DNA of 64,000 bases from Victivallaceae bacterium (GTDB taxonomy: Bacteria; Verrucomicrobiota; Lentisphaeria; Victivallales; Victivallaceae). The stretch's first letter is position 1, and the number at the start of each line of letters is the position of its first letter. Of the stretch, positions 50,984-60,338 are shown piece after piece. A program made the translations under genes and the position numbers. Below the pieces are notes generated by a model that did no database searches, was not told the DNA's origin, and was given only the letters and a program-made list of their open reading frames with translations. The DNA lies in contig JAEDIJ010000005.1 of the NCBI GenBank assembly GCA_016292515.1, positions 22,918-86,917 of the forward strand, written 5' to 3'.

Positions 50984-51894
50984 GCACCGCGTGCTTCGAT
51001 TGTCCGCGCCGTTGCGGCGCGCTCCGTCCGGAATTGCCGGAAAACAATTCCCTTATCCCCGGTGTCTGCGCTTCGCCGCTGCAACCCGTCGTCGCCCGCG
51101 CCGGACTCCATTTTTGGGAAGAACCCGTCATCAGCGGGACGCGCGGCTCGGGCACGGTCTTTTTTGCCGGATGCAATCTCCGGTGCGCTTTTTGTCAGAA
51201 TTTCGAGATCAGCGCGCTCCGCAAAGGTAGCGTTGTCTCCGTCGCGCGGCTCAAAGAGATCTACCGCGAACTCATTTCGCAGGGGGCGCACAACATCAAC
51301 CTCGTCACGCCGACGCACTTTTTGCGCGCCGTGCTGGCGAGTCTCGACGAAAAACTCCCCGTGCCCGTCGTTTACAATTCCAACGGATATGAAGCCGTTG
51401 AATCCTTGCGTCTTCTGGATGGCAAAGTCCAGATATATCTGCCGGACTTGAAGTATTTCGACGATGAACTTGCGCGCCGTTACAGTCAGGCGCCGGATTA
51501 CTTCGCGACGGCGACGCGCGCGATCGACGAAATGTTCCGCCAGACGGGTCCTTATGAGATCGGCGAGGACGGTTTGCTCAAACGCGGCATCGTCATCCGG
51601 CATCTGGTTTTGCCGGGGCATCTCGCCGATTCGATGAAAATCATCGACTACGTGAAAAACCGTTTCCGTAAAGGCGACGTCCTTTTCAGTCTGATGCGGC
51701 AGTATCTTCCCTGCGGCAGAGTGCTGAAAGGGGAATTTCCGGAATTGAACCGCAAACTCAATTTCCGCGAGATCAGACGCATCGAGGACGCGCTTTTCCG
51801 CTCCGGCATTGAGGACGGTTTTTTGCAGAACGGCTGTGCCGCCGATGCGAAATTCATTCCCGCTTTTGACGGGACGGGCGTCGCGCGCCTCTAA
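50980..51894 (+). CDS. Radical SAM protein, COG1313 (PflA/PflX-like)
   Basis: 304 residues. An N-terminal Cys-rich segment (CFDCPRRCGAL) precedes the radical SAM triad CNLRCAFCQNF, within GSGTVFFAGCNLRCAFCQ. Further family motifs include HNINLVTPTHFLRAVL, YNSNGYEAVESLRLL, YLPDLKYFDDELARRYS and FSLMRQYLPCGR. The family is often called pyruvate formate-lyase-activating-like, but its real substrate is not established and no pfl gene is nearby. It is the last gene before a repeat locus. Confidence 0.87.
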   Translation: MSTACFDCPRRCGALRPELPENNSLIPGVCASPLQPVVARAGLHFWEEPVISGTRGSGTVFFAGCNLRCAFCQNFEISALRKGSVVSVARLKEIYRELISQGAHNINLVTPTHFLRAVLASLDEKLPVPVVYNSNGYEAVESLRLLDGKVQIYLPDLKYFDDELARRYSQAPDYFATATRAIDEMFRQTGPYEIGEDGLLKRGIVIRHLVLPGHLADSMKIIDYVKNRFRKGDVLFSLMRQYLPCGRVLKGEFPELNRKLNFREIRRIEDALFRSGIEDGFLQNGCAADAKFIPAFDGTGVARL

Positions 51895-51904
51895 AAAAAC
51901 AATG

Positions 51905-52285
51905 GTGCGAAGCACTTAAAAAATCCCGCGCAAGCGGGCGCTTGGGGAGAGTGCGAGAGGGGCGGCGTGAGCCCTTTCGCTGATCGGGCGTTATGCGATG
52001 TTTCATTCAGAGGGGGCTGGTTTCGCCCCCTCTAAAACTCCCCTCAACCCGCCAGGGCGGGGCTTTGTACCTGCCGCGGATATTTGCGGATGATCGTTTT
52101 GCCCGCGCTCTATCCAAATGTCCCCGCAAATCTCCGCGGGCGTCTATATTTGTTACCGAAAAACGACCTGCGTCCCACGCGGGCTAATGCTCCGCTTTAT
52201 GCTTCGCCCGCCGACTGCTGAATGAGCGACACGCCCCCACGCCGATGTCAGTCTCGCGGACGCTCTCCGTCGCGCGAAGTGCTAT
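51905..52285 (-). repeat. Dispersed repeat, module C copy (minus) with a partial plus-strand tail
   Basis: From about 52285 down to 52000 the reverse complement matches module C: CATTAGCCCGCGTGGGACGC, H1 arms 52139-52124 and 52089-52074, H2 CCCGCC/GGCGGG, and H3 AGAGGGGGC/GCCCCCTCT. At 51920-51985 a second, plus-strand H2/H3 tail (CCCGC-GCAA-GCGGG, then GAGAGGGG/CCCTTTC) faces it. The rest of the gap to 52400 shows nothing I can identify. Confidence 0.83.
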
Positions 52286-52400
52286 GGGGGGGCAGGCAGT
52301 GGCGTAATGGGTAAAAGACAAAATCACGCAATGATGACGCGTCCGTTTTGTCCGTAAAAGTCCGTAGAGGATGACAACGCAGTTGCCCTCGTCCGACTGA

Positions 52401-54143
52401 TCAGATCTGCCGGATAAAGCGCACTTCGACGAGATTCATCATTTTGACGTCGGCGCAATCAATGTGCGGGACGCGCAACGCGATTTCGGCTTTGGTGTTT
52501 GCGGGGATTTCGATCTCCCCCAATACGGTCGCCGCCGAGGGGTGCGTGCCGTTTTCCAGCATCCGGTCGGGCGTCAGATGTTTTTGTGCGACGCTTCTGC
52601 CGTCGAGGAGAATTTCGACGTCGCGGCCGCCGTACCACGGGCGCGCGTGATACGCCATAAAGGTGACGACTTCGATTTGGTAACGCCCGCCCTGCGGAAA
52701 AAATGCGTCCCAGACGATCCGGTCGCCGGGATTTTCCCAATTGCGCAACGTGCCGTCGGTATCAAGCGTCATATGTCCCGTGTCGGCGTGTGCGACGCCG
52801 TCGACGCCGAGCGTCGAAGATGATTTCCCGCCGTTTTCCCCCTCAATGATCCTGCCGAGGGCGGGCGACAGCGCAAGTACGCCGTTTTGCGGACAAAGTT
52901 CCGGCGCGATCCGGGGAATGCCGTCGAGTTTCACGCGAACGAGCGGCAGGAGCGTTTGCGCGATATTTGCGGTGTGAAGCGTCAGCGTCGAATCTTTTTG
53001 TTCAAACGGCACATCGGCGGAAACGACGCGGTTGAAAATGCCGGAAACTTCGATTTTTTCCTGCTTTTTCGTCAGAAAAAAATTGAGTGTGTCGCCGTTT
53101 GTCGTCGTACAGCCCCAGTCGAAACCGGAGGGGAAAACGCCCGGTTCACTTCCCGAAATGACGCAGGGGGGCAGCGTCTGCTGCCACCGGGCGAGTTCTT
53201 TAAGTATCTTGACCGTACCTTCGGGGAAGTCTCCCTCCGGGCGCGGCCCGATGTTGACGAGCAAATTGGCATTGCGCGAAGCGAGAAACGCCATTCTTTC
53301 GGCGATCAGTCGCGCCGGTTTCCAGTCCTCGTCGCCGTATTTGAATCCCCACGTGTGATTGAGGGTGATCGGCGATTCACAAGGGATGGTCTGGCGACAG
53401 CGCATCACCTGATTGTCGCCGAGGCTCTGAAAGTCGCCGCATCCGTTGCCGATACGGCTGTTGATACGGCATTGCGGTTGCAGTTCCCGGACGAGATCGC
53501 GCAGTTTTTCGCTGTACTTCGGCGCGATGTCAAGCGGGCAGTCGCACCACAATTCGACGACTTCGCCGTAATTCGTGAGGAGTTCTTTGACTTGCGGCAG
53601 GACTTTGCCCTCGAAATAACGCTTGAAATCTTTTTGGGAGAAATCGGGGAAATCCCAGTCGTTCCCCCACGACATCCCCTGATGATTTTTGGGATAAAGC
53701 GGTCCCGGGTCGCCGCCGTCCATTTCGTGCCAGTCAAGATAATGGCTGTAATAAATGCCGAGTTTGACATCGTATTTTTTACAGGCGGCGGCAATTTCCG
53801 CCAGCACGTCGCGCCCGAAAGGGGTCGCGTCGACGATGTTGAAAGGGGAAACCTTGCTCTTGTACATCGCGAAGCCGTCGTGATGTTTCGCCGTAAAGAC
53901 AATGTAGCGGAATCCCGCGTCGGCAATCATTTTCATCCATTTGTCGGCGTCGAAAAGCGCGGGGTTGAATTGCCCGGCAAGTTGCGCGTATTCGGCATTG
54001 GGGATCCGGCAGTGCGATTGGATCCATTCTCCGATGTAGGAGACTTCTTTCCCCTGCCAGATGCCGCCCGGTATGGCGTAGAGTCCCCAGTGGATGAAAA
54101 CCCCGCACCGGAGTTTTTCAAAGCGTTCGTCGGGTGTCATCAT
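52401..54143 (-). CDS. GH29 alpha-L-fucosidase
   Basis: 580 residues; ATG 54143 is followed by another ATG, with AGGGGA upstream. FGVFIHWG-like RCGVFIHWGLYAIPGG opens the barrel, FTAKHHDGFAMY is at about 84-95, and VVELWCDCP places the nucleophile at Asp201. A C-terminal beta domain and a carbohydrate-module-like segment (GGRYQIEVVTFMAYHARPWY) complete it. GH29 enzymes release terminal fucose from host or algal glycans. No signal peptide is visible, so it may act in the cytoplasm on imported oligosaccharides. It lies 6 nt after pfk. Confidence 0.92.
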   Translation of the reverse strand: MMTPDERFEKLRCGVFIHWGLYAIPGGIWQGKEVSYIGEWIQSHCRIPNAEYAQLAGQFNPALFDADKWMKMIADAGFRYIVFTAKHHDGFAMYKSKVSPFNIVDATPFGRDVLAEIAAACKKYDVKLGIYYSHYLDWHEMDGGDPGPLYPKNHQGMSWGNDWDFPDFSQKDFKRYFEGKVLPQVKELLTNYGEVVELWCDCPLDIAPKYSEKLRDLVRELQPQCRINSRIGNGCGDFQSLGDNQVMRCRQTIPCESPITLNHTWGFKYGDEDWKPARLIAERMAFLASRNANLLVNIGPRPEGDFPEGTVKILKELARWQQTLPPCVISGSEPGVFPSGFDWGCTTTNGDTLNFFLTKKQEKIEVSGIFNRVVSADVPFEQKDSTLTLHTANIAQTLLPLVRVKLDGIPRIAPELCPQNGVLALSPALGRIIEGENGGKSSSTLGVDGVAHADTGHMTLDTDGTLRNWENPGDRIVWDAFFPQGGRYQIEVVTFMAYHARPWYGGRDVEILLDGRSVAQKHLTPDRMLENGTHPSAATVLGEIEIPANTKAEIALRVPHIDCADVKMMNLVEVRFIRQI

Positions 54144-54149
54144 TTTCCC

Positions 54150-55430
54150 CTAAAAAGAAACGATGGTTTTGACGCAACTCCACAGCGGACTGTCAAGCTG
54201 GACTTTTTTACGCGAACTCGTCGCGAGCGCGATCGGCACGTGCGTGAATTCTCCGCCCCAGTGACCGACGATCATATCGGTGCGCCCCGCCATCGCCGCG
54301 TGGGCGGCGTTGTTGGCGAGCAACGTGCAGAAAACCGCATCCTCTCCGGCGGCGCCGACGCTGCGGATGGTGTAGCCGGGGTCGATGTATTTGATCGTCA
54401 CGTCGACGCCGTTTTTTTTCATATAACGGTCGATTTCCGATTTGAGCAAAAGCCCGATATCGTCTTTCAGAATGTTGCCGGAAGCATCTTTGCGCACGAC
54501 TTTTTTCTTGAAAAGTTCCTGCCCCGCGCCCTCGGCGACGAGGATGACGGCGTGATGTTTCTTTGCCAGCCGTTGAAGCAGATGCGGCAAAAGCGCGTGA
54601 TCGCCTTTTTCCAGTTGGAATTTCTCCTCCGGGATCAGACAGTAGTTGGCAAAGGGATTGGCGAGCGCGGTAAAGGCGGCGATCCAGCCGGAATCGCGTC
54701 CCATCACTTTGACGATGCCGACGCCGTTGTAGGCACCTTTGGCTTCGCTGTGGGCGCAGGAAACGAAATTTTCCGCCGTCCGCACCGCGGTCGTGAAACC
54801 GAAACTCTGGTCGATGAAGCTGATGTCGTTGTCGATCGTCTTGGGGATGACGATGACGCTGATCGTAAGTTTCCGGCGTTTGATCTCCTGGGAAAGCGCG
54901 TGCGCGCCGCGCGCCGTACCGTCGCCGCCGATGCAAAAGAGCAGATTGATATTCATCCGCGCCAGCGTATCGACGAGGACGCCGGGATCCTCCGCGCCGC
55001 GCGACGAGCCGAGGATCGTGCCGCCGTCGTGGTGGATGCCGTCGACGAGATCGGGCGTGAGCAAGAGCGGCTCCAATCCGTGCTCCGGATTGAGACCGCG
55101 GTAACCGTAGCGGATGCCGTAGATGACGGGGACTCCGTAGCGGTTGAGCGAAAGCACGAGCGCGCGGATGACGTCGTTCAAGCCGGGGCAGAGTCCGCCC
55201 GCTGTCAGGATCGCCGCTTTGCTCCACGCGGGATCGTGAAAGATCTTTTTGCGGACGCCCGCCCGTTCAAAGGCAAGCGGTTCCTCTTTGCGCGCAATGT
55301 TCGCGGCGATCGCCGCGGGATCGCTCTCGTAAGTTACGCGTTCATCTTCGCCGATGAAATGCATGTCGCGTATGGGATTTGTCAATGTGCATTTGCCCAG
55401 TTTTCCGATCCGAAAATCCGCTTGTGTCAT
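54150..55430 (-). CDS. 6-phosphofructokinase with mixed ATP/PPi signature
   Basis: 426 residues from ATG 55430 (AAGGGA upstream). LTAGGLCPGLNDVIRALVLS starts the core, GGDGTARGA is at 168-176, and PKTIDND at 196-202 holds the catalytic Asp. In the family, Gly after GGD favours ATP, while Lys in PKTIDND (Gly in E. coli PfkA) is typical of PPi-dependent and of long ATP-dependent enzymes. The combination here matches the long ATP-type subfamily, but the donor must be tested. It is placed between prfB and the fucosidase. Confidence 0.9.
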   Translation of the reverse strand: MTQADFRIGKLGKCTLTNPIRDMHFIGEDERVTYESDPAAIAANIARKEEPLAFERAGVRKKIFHDPAWSKAAILTAGGLCPGLNDVIRALVLSLNRYGVPVIYGIRYGYRGLNPEHGLEPLLLTPDLVDGIHHDGGTILGSSRGAEDPGVLVDTLARMNINLLFCIGGDGTARGAHALSQEIKRRKLTISVIVIPKTIDNDISFIDQSFGFTTAVRTAENFVSCAHSEAKGAYNGVGIVKVMGRDSGWIAAFTALANPFANYCLIPEEKFQLEKGDHALLPHLLQRLAKKHHAVILVAEGAGQELFKKKVVRKDASGNILKDDIGLLLKSEIDRYMKKNGVDVTIKYIDPGYTIRSVGAAGEDAVFCTLLANNAAHAAMAGRTDMIVGHWGGEFTHVPIALATSSRKKVQLDSPLWSCVKTIVSF

Positions 55431-55452
55431 TGTATTGTCCCTTGATTTTGGT

Positions 55453-56550
55453 TTAATTGGCAAGCCCGCTCTTTAAGAAAGCCTCGATGAAGGCGTCGAG
55501 GTCGCCGTCGAGTACGCCCGCGGTGTCGCTCGTTTCGACGTCGGTGCGCAGATCCTTGACCATCTGGTAAGGCTGTAAAACGTAACTGCGGATCTGACTG
55601 CCCCAGCCGTTTTCCGACTGTTCGCCGCGCGCCGCCGCCGCCTGCTGACGGCGTTTTTCCATTTCGGCTTCGTAGAGGCGCGCTTTGAGCATTTTCATCG
55701 CGGTCGCGCGGTTTTTGTGCTGGGAACGCTCCGCCTGACAGCAGACGACGATGCCGGTCGGGATATGGGTGATGCGCACGGCGCTGTCGGTCGTGTTGAC
55801 GTGCTGACCGCCCGCGCCGCTCGAACGGTAGGTGTCGATGCGCAACTGCGATTCGTCGACGTCGATGTCGATGTCGTCGTCGATTTCGGGAAAGACTTCG
55901 ACCGACGAAAAACTCGTGTGGCGGCGCGCGTTGCTGTCAAAAGGCGAAATGCGCACGAGGCGGTGGACACCGCGCTCGGCTTTGAAGTAGCCGTAACCGT
56001 ATTCGCCCGTGACGTGGAGCGTGACGCTTTTGATGCCCGCTTCTTCGCCCGGTTGGAGATCGACGATCTCGTCTTTCCAGTTGCGGCGTTCAAAATAACG
56101 GCGGTACATCCGCAGAAGCATATTCGCCCAGTCGCAGCTTTCGGTGCCGCCCGCTCCCGCGTGGATCGAGCAGTAAAAGTTACTGCGGTCGAAACGGCCG
56201 GAAAGAAAACTCATCACTTCGAGTTTGTCGAGCTTTTTCTGCAAACCGGCGATCTCATTGCCCGCTTCTTCGAGGAAATCGGGGTCGTCGGCGGCGAGTT
56301 CCGCCATCGCCGGGAGATCGTCGATCTCGCTTTGGAGTTTGGCAAAAGGTTCGACGACGTTGCGGCAAGCGGAAAGTTTCGCGACCGTGTTTTGCGCCGA
56401 TTCCTTGTCATCCCAGAAATCGGGTGCGCTCATCGATTTTTCCAACTCGGCGAGTTCGGCTTTGCGGTCGTCGATTTTCAGGAAATCGTGCAATAGCGCG
56501 ATGCGTTGCGCGAGATCGTGCGACGCGGCGTGAAGTTCATCAATGGTCAT
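55453..56550 (-). CDS. prfB: Peptide chain release factor 2, encoded in one frame
   Basis: 365 residues from ATG 56550, overlapping the nifU-like stop by 11 nt. The SPF tripeptide of RF2 (VRISPFDSNARRHTSFSS), the GGQ motif (SSGAGGQHVNTTDSAVRITH) and the GWGSQIRSYVLQPYQMVKDL tail are intact. RF2 releases at UAA and UGA. The N-terminus (MTIDELHAASHDLAQRIALL) runs straight through codon 26 with no CTTTGAC-type frameshift site, so the usual autoregulation is absent. Confidence 0.96.
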   Translation of the reverse strand: MTIDELHAASHDLAQRIALLHDFLKIDDRKAELAELEKSMSAPDFWDDKESAQNTVAKLSACRNVVEPFAKLQSEIDDLPAMAELAADDPDFLEEAGNEIAGLQKKLDKLEVMSFLSGRFDRSNFYCSIHAGAGGTESCDWANMLLRMYRRYFERRNWKDEIVDLQPGEEAGIKSVTLHVTGEYGYGYFKAERGVHRLVRISPFDSNARRHTSFSSVEVFPEIDDDIDIDVDESQLRIDTYRSSGAGGQHVNTTDSAVRITHIPTGIVVCCQAERSQHKNRATAMKMLKARLYEAEMEKRRQQAAAARGEQSENGWGSQIRSYVLQPYQMVKDLRTDVETSDTAGVLDGDLDAFIEAFLKSGLAN

Positions 56551-57136
56551 GCTTGGCTTGCTCCAAACGCCACATATCGTCGAGCAGACGCTGGATCGTC
56601 CCGAGACAACTGCCGCAGGCACCGCCCGCTTTGCAGTAGTTGGTGACGTCCGCCGCCTTGTGGAGATCGTTTTCCTTGGCGACTTTGAGGATCTTGACGT
56701 CGGTCACGCCGAAGCAGTGGCAGACGATCTTGCCCTCGTGATCGGAATCTTTTTCAAAGGGATTGGGCTCGCCGCGGTAATCGGCGATCGCCGCTTGAAG
56801 TGCCTCCATTCCCATCACGGAGCAGTGCATTTTCGCTTCGGGAAGACCGCCGAGCGCGTCGGCGATGTCCTGATTGGTGATTTTCTGCGCTTCGTCGAGC
56901 GTCTTGCCCTTGACGAGTTCGGTCAGCATCGAACTCGACGCGATCGCGCTCGCACAGCCGAAAGTCTTGAATTTGACGTCGGCGATTTTGCCGTCCTTGT
57001 CCAGTTTGAAAGTGAGTTTCAGCGCGTCGCCGCAGGCGGCGTTGCCGACTTCCCCGGTACCGTCGGGGTTTTCCACCTCGCCGATATTGCGTGGATTCAT
57101 AAAGTGATCCATCACTTTTTCCGAATAATCCCACAT
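56540..57136 (-). CDS. nifU: NifU-like Fe-S scaffold (IscU domain plus BFD-type domain)
   Basis: 198 residues. The IscU-like part (1-125) has the three scaffold cysteines 35, 61 and 105 (GNAACGDALK, FKTFGCASAIAS, MHCSV). A BFD-type [2Fe-2S] part follows with CHC at 139-141 and CGSC at 174-177 (CKAGGACGSCLGTI). The C-terminal Nfu domain of full NifU is missing and no nifS/iscS is adjacent. It assembles clusters for transfer to other proteins. It follows proS by about 19 nt. Confidence 0.92.
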   Translation of the reverse strand: MWDYSEKVMDHFMNPRNIGEVENPDGTGEVGNAACGDALKLTFKLDKDGKIADVKFKTFGCASAIASSSMLTELVKGKTLDEAQKITNQDIADALGGLPEAKMHCSVMGMEALQAAIADYRGEPNPFEKDSDHEGKIVCHCFGVTDVKILKVAKENDLHKAADVTNYCKAGGACGSCLGTIQRLLDDMWRLEQAKHDH

Positions 57137-57155
57137 ATTTTTTCTCCTTGTCGAA

Positions 57156-58889
57156 TCAGAGATATTTTGCGAGCATTTCCTTCACTTCGGCGGCGACGGT
57201 TTCCGCCGCGTCCGCAAGGGAAAGTTTGGCGGCATCCTTGCTGCCGCGGTGCTTGTACTCCGTCTGATTTTCCGCGAGCGTCTTGGGCGAAACGACCAAC
57301 CGCAGCGGAATTCCGATCAAGTCGGCGTCGCTGAACATCGAGCCCGCTTTTTCGCCGCGGTCGTCGAAAAGGACTTCGACGCCGAGATCGAGCAACTCCT
57401 GATAAAGTTTTTCGGCGGCTTCGCGGACACCCGGTTTCTGCGGGTCGAGCGCGCAGATCTCGACCTGATAGGGGGAAATCGACATCGGCCAGATCGGCCC
57501 CCAGTCGTCGGCGGAAAATTCAATCACCGAAGCCATCGCGCGGCCGACGCCGATGCCGTAACAGCCCATCACCATCGGATGACTTTTGCCGTCGCGGTCA
57601 AGATAATTGCAGTTCATACTGCTGGAATACTTCGTGCCGAGCTGAAAGATGTTGCCGACTTCGATGCCGCGCATCATTTCAAGGGGTTCGCCCGTTTTCG
57701 GGCAGGGGTCGCCCGCGCGGACGCAGACGATGTCGCCGACGACGTAATCGACTCCGGCGAGGTCGCGCCCGGCGTTGAAGTTCTTGAAGTGGAATCCCTC
57801 CTCGTTGGCACCCGTCACCAGATTGCTGCTTTCGGCGGCACTGCGGTCGAGGACGATCCGGACTTTTTTGCCGTCGATGCCGCAGGGGCCGGCGAAACCG
57901 GGCACGGCTCCGGCGGCGAGGATCGCCTCGTCGTCGGCGAACTTGAATTCCGGCACTTGAAGCAAATTGGCGAGTTTCGTCTCGTTGACTTCAAAATCGC
58001 CGCGGACGACGGCAAAAATCAGCGAATTGTCGCGCAGATCCTGATAAAAGACCGCTTTGGCGGTATCTTCCGGCTTGACGTTGAGCAGTTGGGCGACCTC
58101 CTCGATCGTCTTGCTGTGGGGAGTCGGCACTTTTTCCAGCGGGAGCATCGGCTTTTTGTCGAACTTCCACGCGGCGACGGCGATCTCGCGGTTGGCGCGG
58201 TAACTGCGGTCGGGCGAAGCGAAGATCGTGTCTTCGCCGCAGTCGCAGATCGCCATGAATTCGTGCGAAACTTTGCCGCCCATCATCCCGGAGTTGGACT
58301 CGATGCTCAAAACGTTGTCCAGACCGATGCGGTGAAAGATCTTTTCGTAAGCGGCGTGGGCGCGGAGATAGTATTTTTCCAAGTCCGCCTGATCGACGTG
58401 GAAACTGTACGCGTCTTTCATCGTGAATTCCCTTGTGCGGATCAATCCGGCGCGCGGCCGCGCCTCGTCGCGGTATTTCGTCTGCAACTGATAGAGCATC
58501 ACCGGCAACTGCTTGTAACTTGTGACCTCGGTGCGCACGAGTGCCGTGACGCATTCCTCGTGCGTCATCGCGAGCAGCATCGGCTTGTCGTTGCGGTCGC
58601 TGAAACGGAGCAATTCGGCACCGACCGTTTCATATCTGCCCGATTCCTGCCACAACTCGGCGGGGAGGACGACCGGCATCAAAATTTCCTGCCCCTCGAT
58701 CTTATTCATTTCCTCGCGGATGATCTTTTCGATCTTGTCGATGACGCGCTTGCCAAGCGGCAGGATCGAATAAATGCCCGCCGAGACCGGACGGATGTAA
58801 CCGCCGCGGATCAGAAACTGATGACTTCTTGTTTTGGCGTCCTTGGGCACTTCTTTGAGGCGGCGCCCGACCATTTGACTCATTTTCAT
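57156..58889 (-). CDS. proS: Prolyl-tRNA synthetase, bacterial type
   Basis: 577 residues. Class II motifs: YIRPVSAGIYSILPLGKRVI, motif 2 in YQLQTKYRDEARPRAGLIRT, and a motif 3 region in GCYGIGVGRAMASVIE. The large insertion at about 225-405 is the editing (INS) domain that hydrolyses Ala-tRNA-Pro, typical of the bacterial form. It charges tRNA-Pro. Start codon choice is ATG 58889, though the ATG two codons on is possible. It is 21 nt downstream of the aspartokinase. Confidence 0.96.
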   Translation of the reverse strand: MKMSQMVGRRLKEVPKDAKTRSHQFLIRGGYIRPVSAGIYSILPLGKRVIDKIEKIIREEMNKIEGQEILMPVVLPAELWQESGRYETVGAELLRFSDRNDKPMLLAMTHEECVTALVRTEVTSYKQLPVMLYQLQTKYRDEARPRAGLIRTREFTMKDAYSFHVDQADLEKYYLRAHAAYEKIFHRIGLDNVLSIESNSGMMGGKVSHEFMAICDCGEDTIFASPDRSYRANREIAVAAWKFDKKPMLPLEKVPTPHSKTIEEVAQLLNVKPEDTAKAVFYQDLRDNSLIFAVVRGDFEVNETKLANLLQVPEFKFADDEAILAAGAVPGFAGPCGIDGKKVRIVLDRSAAESSNLVTGANEEGFHFKNFNAGRDLAGVDYVVGDIVCVRAGDPCPKTGEPLEMMRGIEVGNIFQLGTKYSSSMNCNYLDRDGKSHPMVMGCYGIGVGRAMASVIEFSADDWGPIWPMSISPYQVEICALDPQKPGVREAAEKLYQELLDLGVEVLFDDRGEKAGSMFSDADLIGIPLRLVVSPKTLAENQTEYKHRGSKDAAKLSLADAAETVAAEVKEMLAKYL

Positions 58890-58910
58890 AACTCGAAATC
58901 CTTCAAAAAA

Positions 58911-60320
58911 TTACGCTTCGCGCTCGACGAATTCCCGGTGCAGCGCCTTGATCGCCGCATCGAAGTTTTCGCGCTCGATGATGAACTGCATATTGACCTG
59001 GCGCATCGACTGATCGAGCGCGAGGATGTTGATCCCGACACTGGCGAGTGCCTGTGCCGCCCGCGACAGAAAGCCGGGGAATTTCATATTGCTGCCGAGC
59101 ACCGAAACGATCGCGATCGGACAAGTCTTGACGCGCGCGCTGGGCAACTCCGCGGCGAGATCGTCGATCATTTCCTGCAAGTGCGCGCTCTTTTGCGGCA
59201 CGTAGTGCGTGATCGTGTTGGCGTTGGTGTTTTTGGCGATGTAGACCACCTTGTGCCGCGCGAAAACGCCGAGCAGACGGTAGTCGTAACCGACCGCGCC
59301 GACCATTTCGGGGTCGAAAACTTCGACGGCGACCAGATCCTTGCGGCCGCAGATCATATCGACGCGCGGCGACGGCGAAACGTAGTCGCTCGAAATCAGC
59401 GTGCCGGGATTGCCCGGGTCGAAGGCGTTGTCCACGCGGATCGGAATGTGGTTGCGCTCCATCGCCTTGGACGCCATCGGGTGGATCGCTTCCATCGCCA
59501 TATCCGACAACTGGTCGGCGATGTCGAAATTGGTGTGCCCGATCTGCCGCACCTTGTCGATGCCGATCAGTTTGGGGTCGCCGGTCGAGAGGTGGAATTC
59601 CTTGTGGATGATCCCCTCGCGCGCGCCGGTGACGACCGCGAGCTTGCTGAACGTGATCTCGCTGTAACCGCGGTCGAATTTCGCCATCACGCCGCCGGCG
59701 CATTTGGCGTAACCGGTGACGATCGGCATGCACTTGGAGAAATCCAGCCCTTTGAGGTGGGACTGGATCGTTTCCTCCATCGTGCCGGTCTCCTGATCTT
59801 TCCAGCCGGAAAGATCGACGAAAACGGCGTTGACACCGTGCGCTTGCAGGATCAAGGCGGAGTTGAATGCGCTGTGCGCTTCGCCGACGCTGCTCAAAAG
59901 TTCACGGGCGGCGGGGAGATAACTCTCCTTGTTGAAGTGTCCGAAACTGCGCAACTGCATCAAGTTGAGCAGACAGTTGCGGATCCCCGTCATGCGCTCG
60001 TTGACAAAGGCGTCGGCGCGCGCCTGATCGAGCCCGAACTTTTCAAACGAACGGTTGAGCGTGATCATAAAAGCCGTCGTCGCGTCGAGTTTTTCCTGCC
60101 ACTCGCGGTTGTTTCCGGCGGCGAAACTCCCATAGATGCCGGGGTCGCCGGTCTTTTTGTTTTCAAGCAGTAAATTGGTGACGCCGCCGTAAGCGGAAAC
60201 GATGAAAATGCGGTTGTACAAATCCTGCTTCGACCGATTGCCGATAAAGATGTTGTCGAGCAATTCACCGAAGCGGCTCATACTGGTGCCGCCGATTTTT
60301 TCTACGGTGTGGATTCCCAT
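58911..60320 (-). CDS. Aspartate kinase of the VEKIGGTSM (Ask_Ect-like) type
   Basis: 469 residues opening MGIHTVEKIGGTSMSRFGEL, where most aspartokinases have KFGGTS. FVDLSGWKDQETGTMEETI and the kinase active-site segment FDRGYSEITFSKLAVVTGAR follow. Two ACT domains end it (about 330-465: KDLVAVEVFDPEMVGAVGYD, VSVLGSNMKFPGFLSRAAQA). It phosphorylates aspartate for the threonine, methionine and lysine pathways. This N-terminal form is known from ectoine clusters, but here it sits 19 nt after hom, so general threonine-branch supply is more likely. Feedback control is not predictable. Confidence 0.9.
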   Translation of the reverse strand: MGIHTVEKIGGTSMSRFGELLDNIFIGNRSKQDLYNRIFIVSAYGGVTNLLLENKKTGDPGIYGSFAAGNNREWQEKLDATTAFMITLNRSFEKFGLDQARADAFVNERMTGIRNCLLNLMQLRSFGHFNKESYLPAARELLSSVGEAHSAFNSALILQAHGVNAVFVDLSGWKDQETGTMEETIQSHLKGLDFSKCMPIVTGYAKCAGGVMAKFDRGYSEITFSKLAVVTGAREGIIHKEFHLSTGDPKLIGIDKVRQIGHTNFDIADQLSDMAMEAIHPMASKAMERNHIPIRVDNAFDPGNPGTLISSDYVSPSPRVDMICGRKDLVAVEVFDPEMVGAVGYDYRLLGVFARHKVVYIAKNTNANTITHYVPQKSAHLQEMIDDLAAELPSARVKTCPIAIVSVLGSNMKFPGFLSRAAQALASVGINILALDQSMRQVNMQFIIERENFDAAIKALHREFVEREA

Positions 60321-60338
60321 AGTCCGAAATTCCCGAAA

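Noticed and set aside
56470..56550. Possible programmed frameshift in prfB
   Set aside because: The N-terminal part is in the same frame as the rest and no CTTTGAC-type site with in-frame stop is present.
57249..60173. Open frame of 974 codons on the plus strand
   Set aside because: Antisense to proS and the aspartokinase; no recognisable motif.
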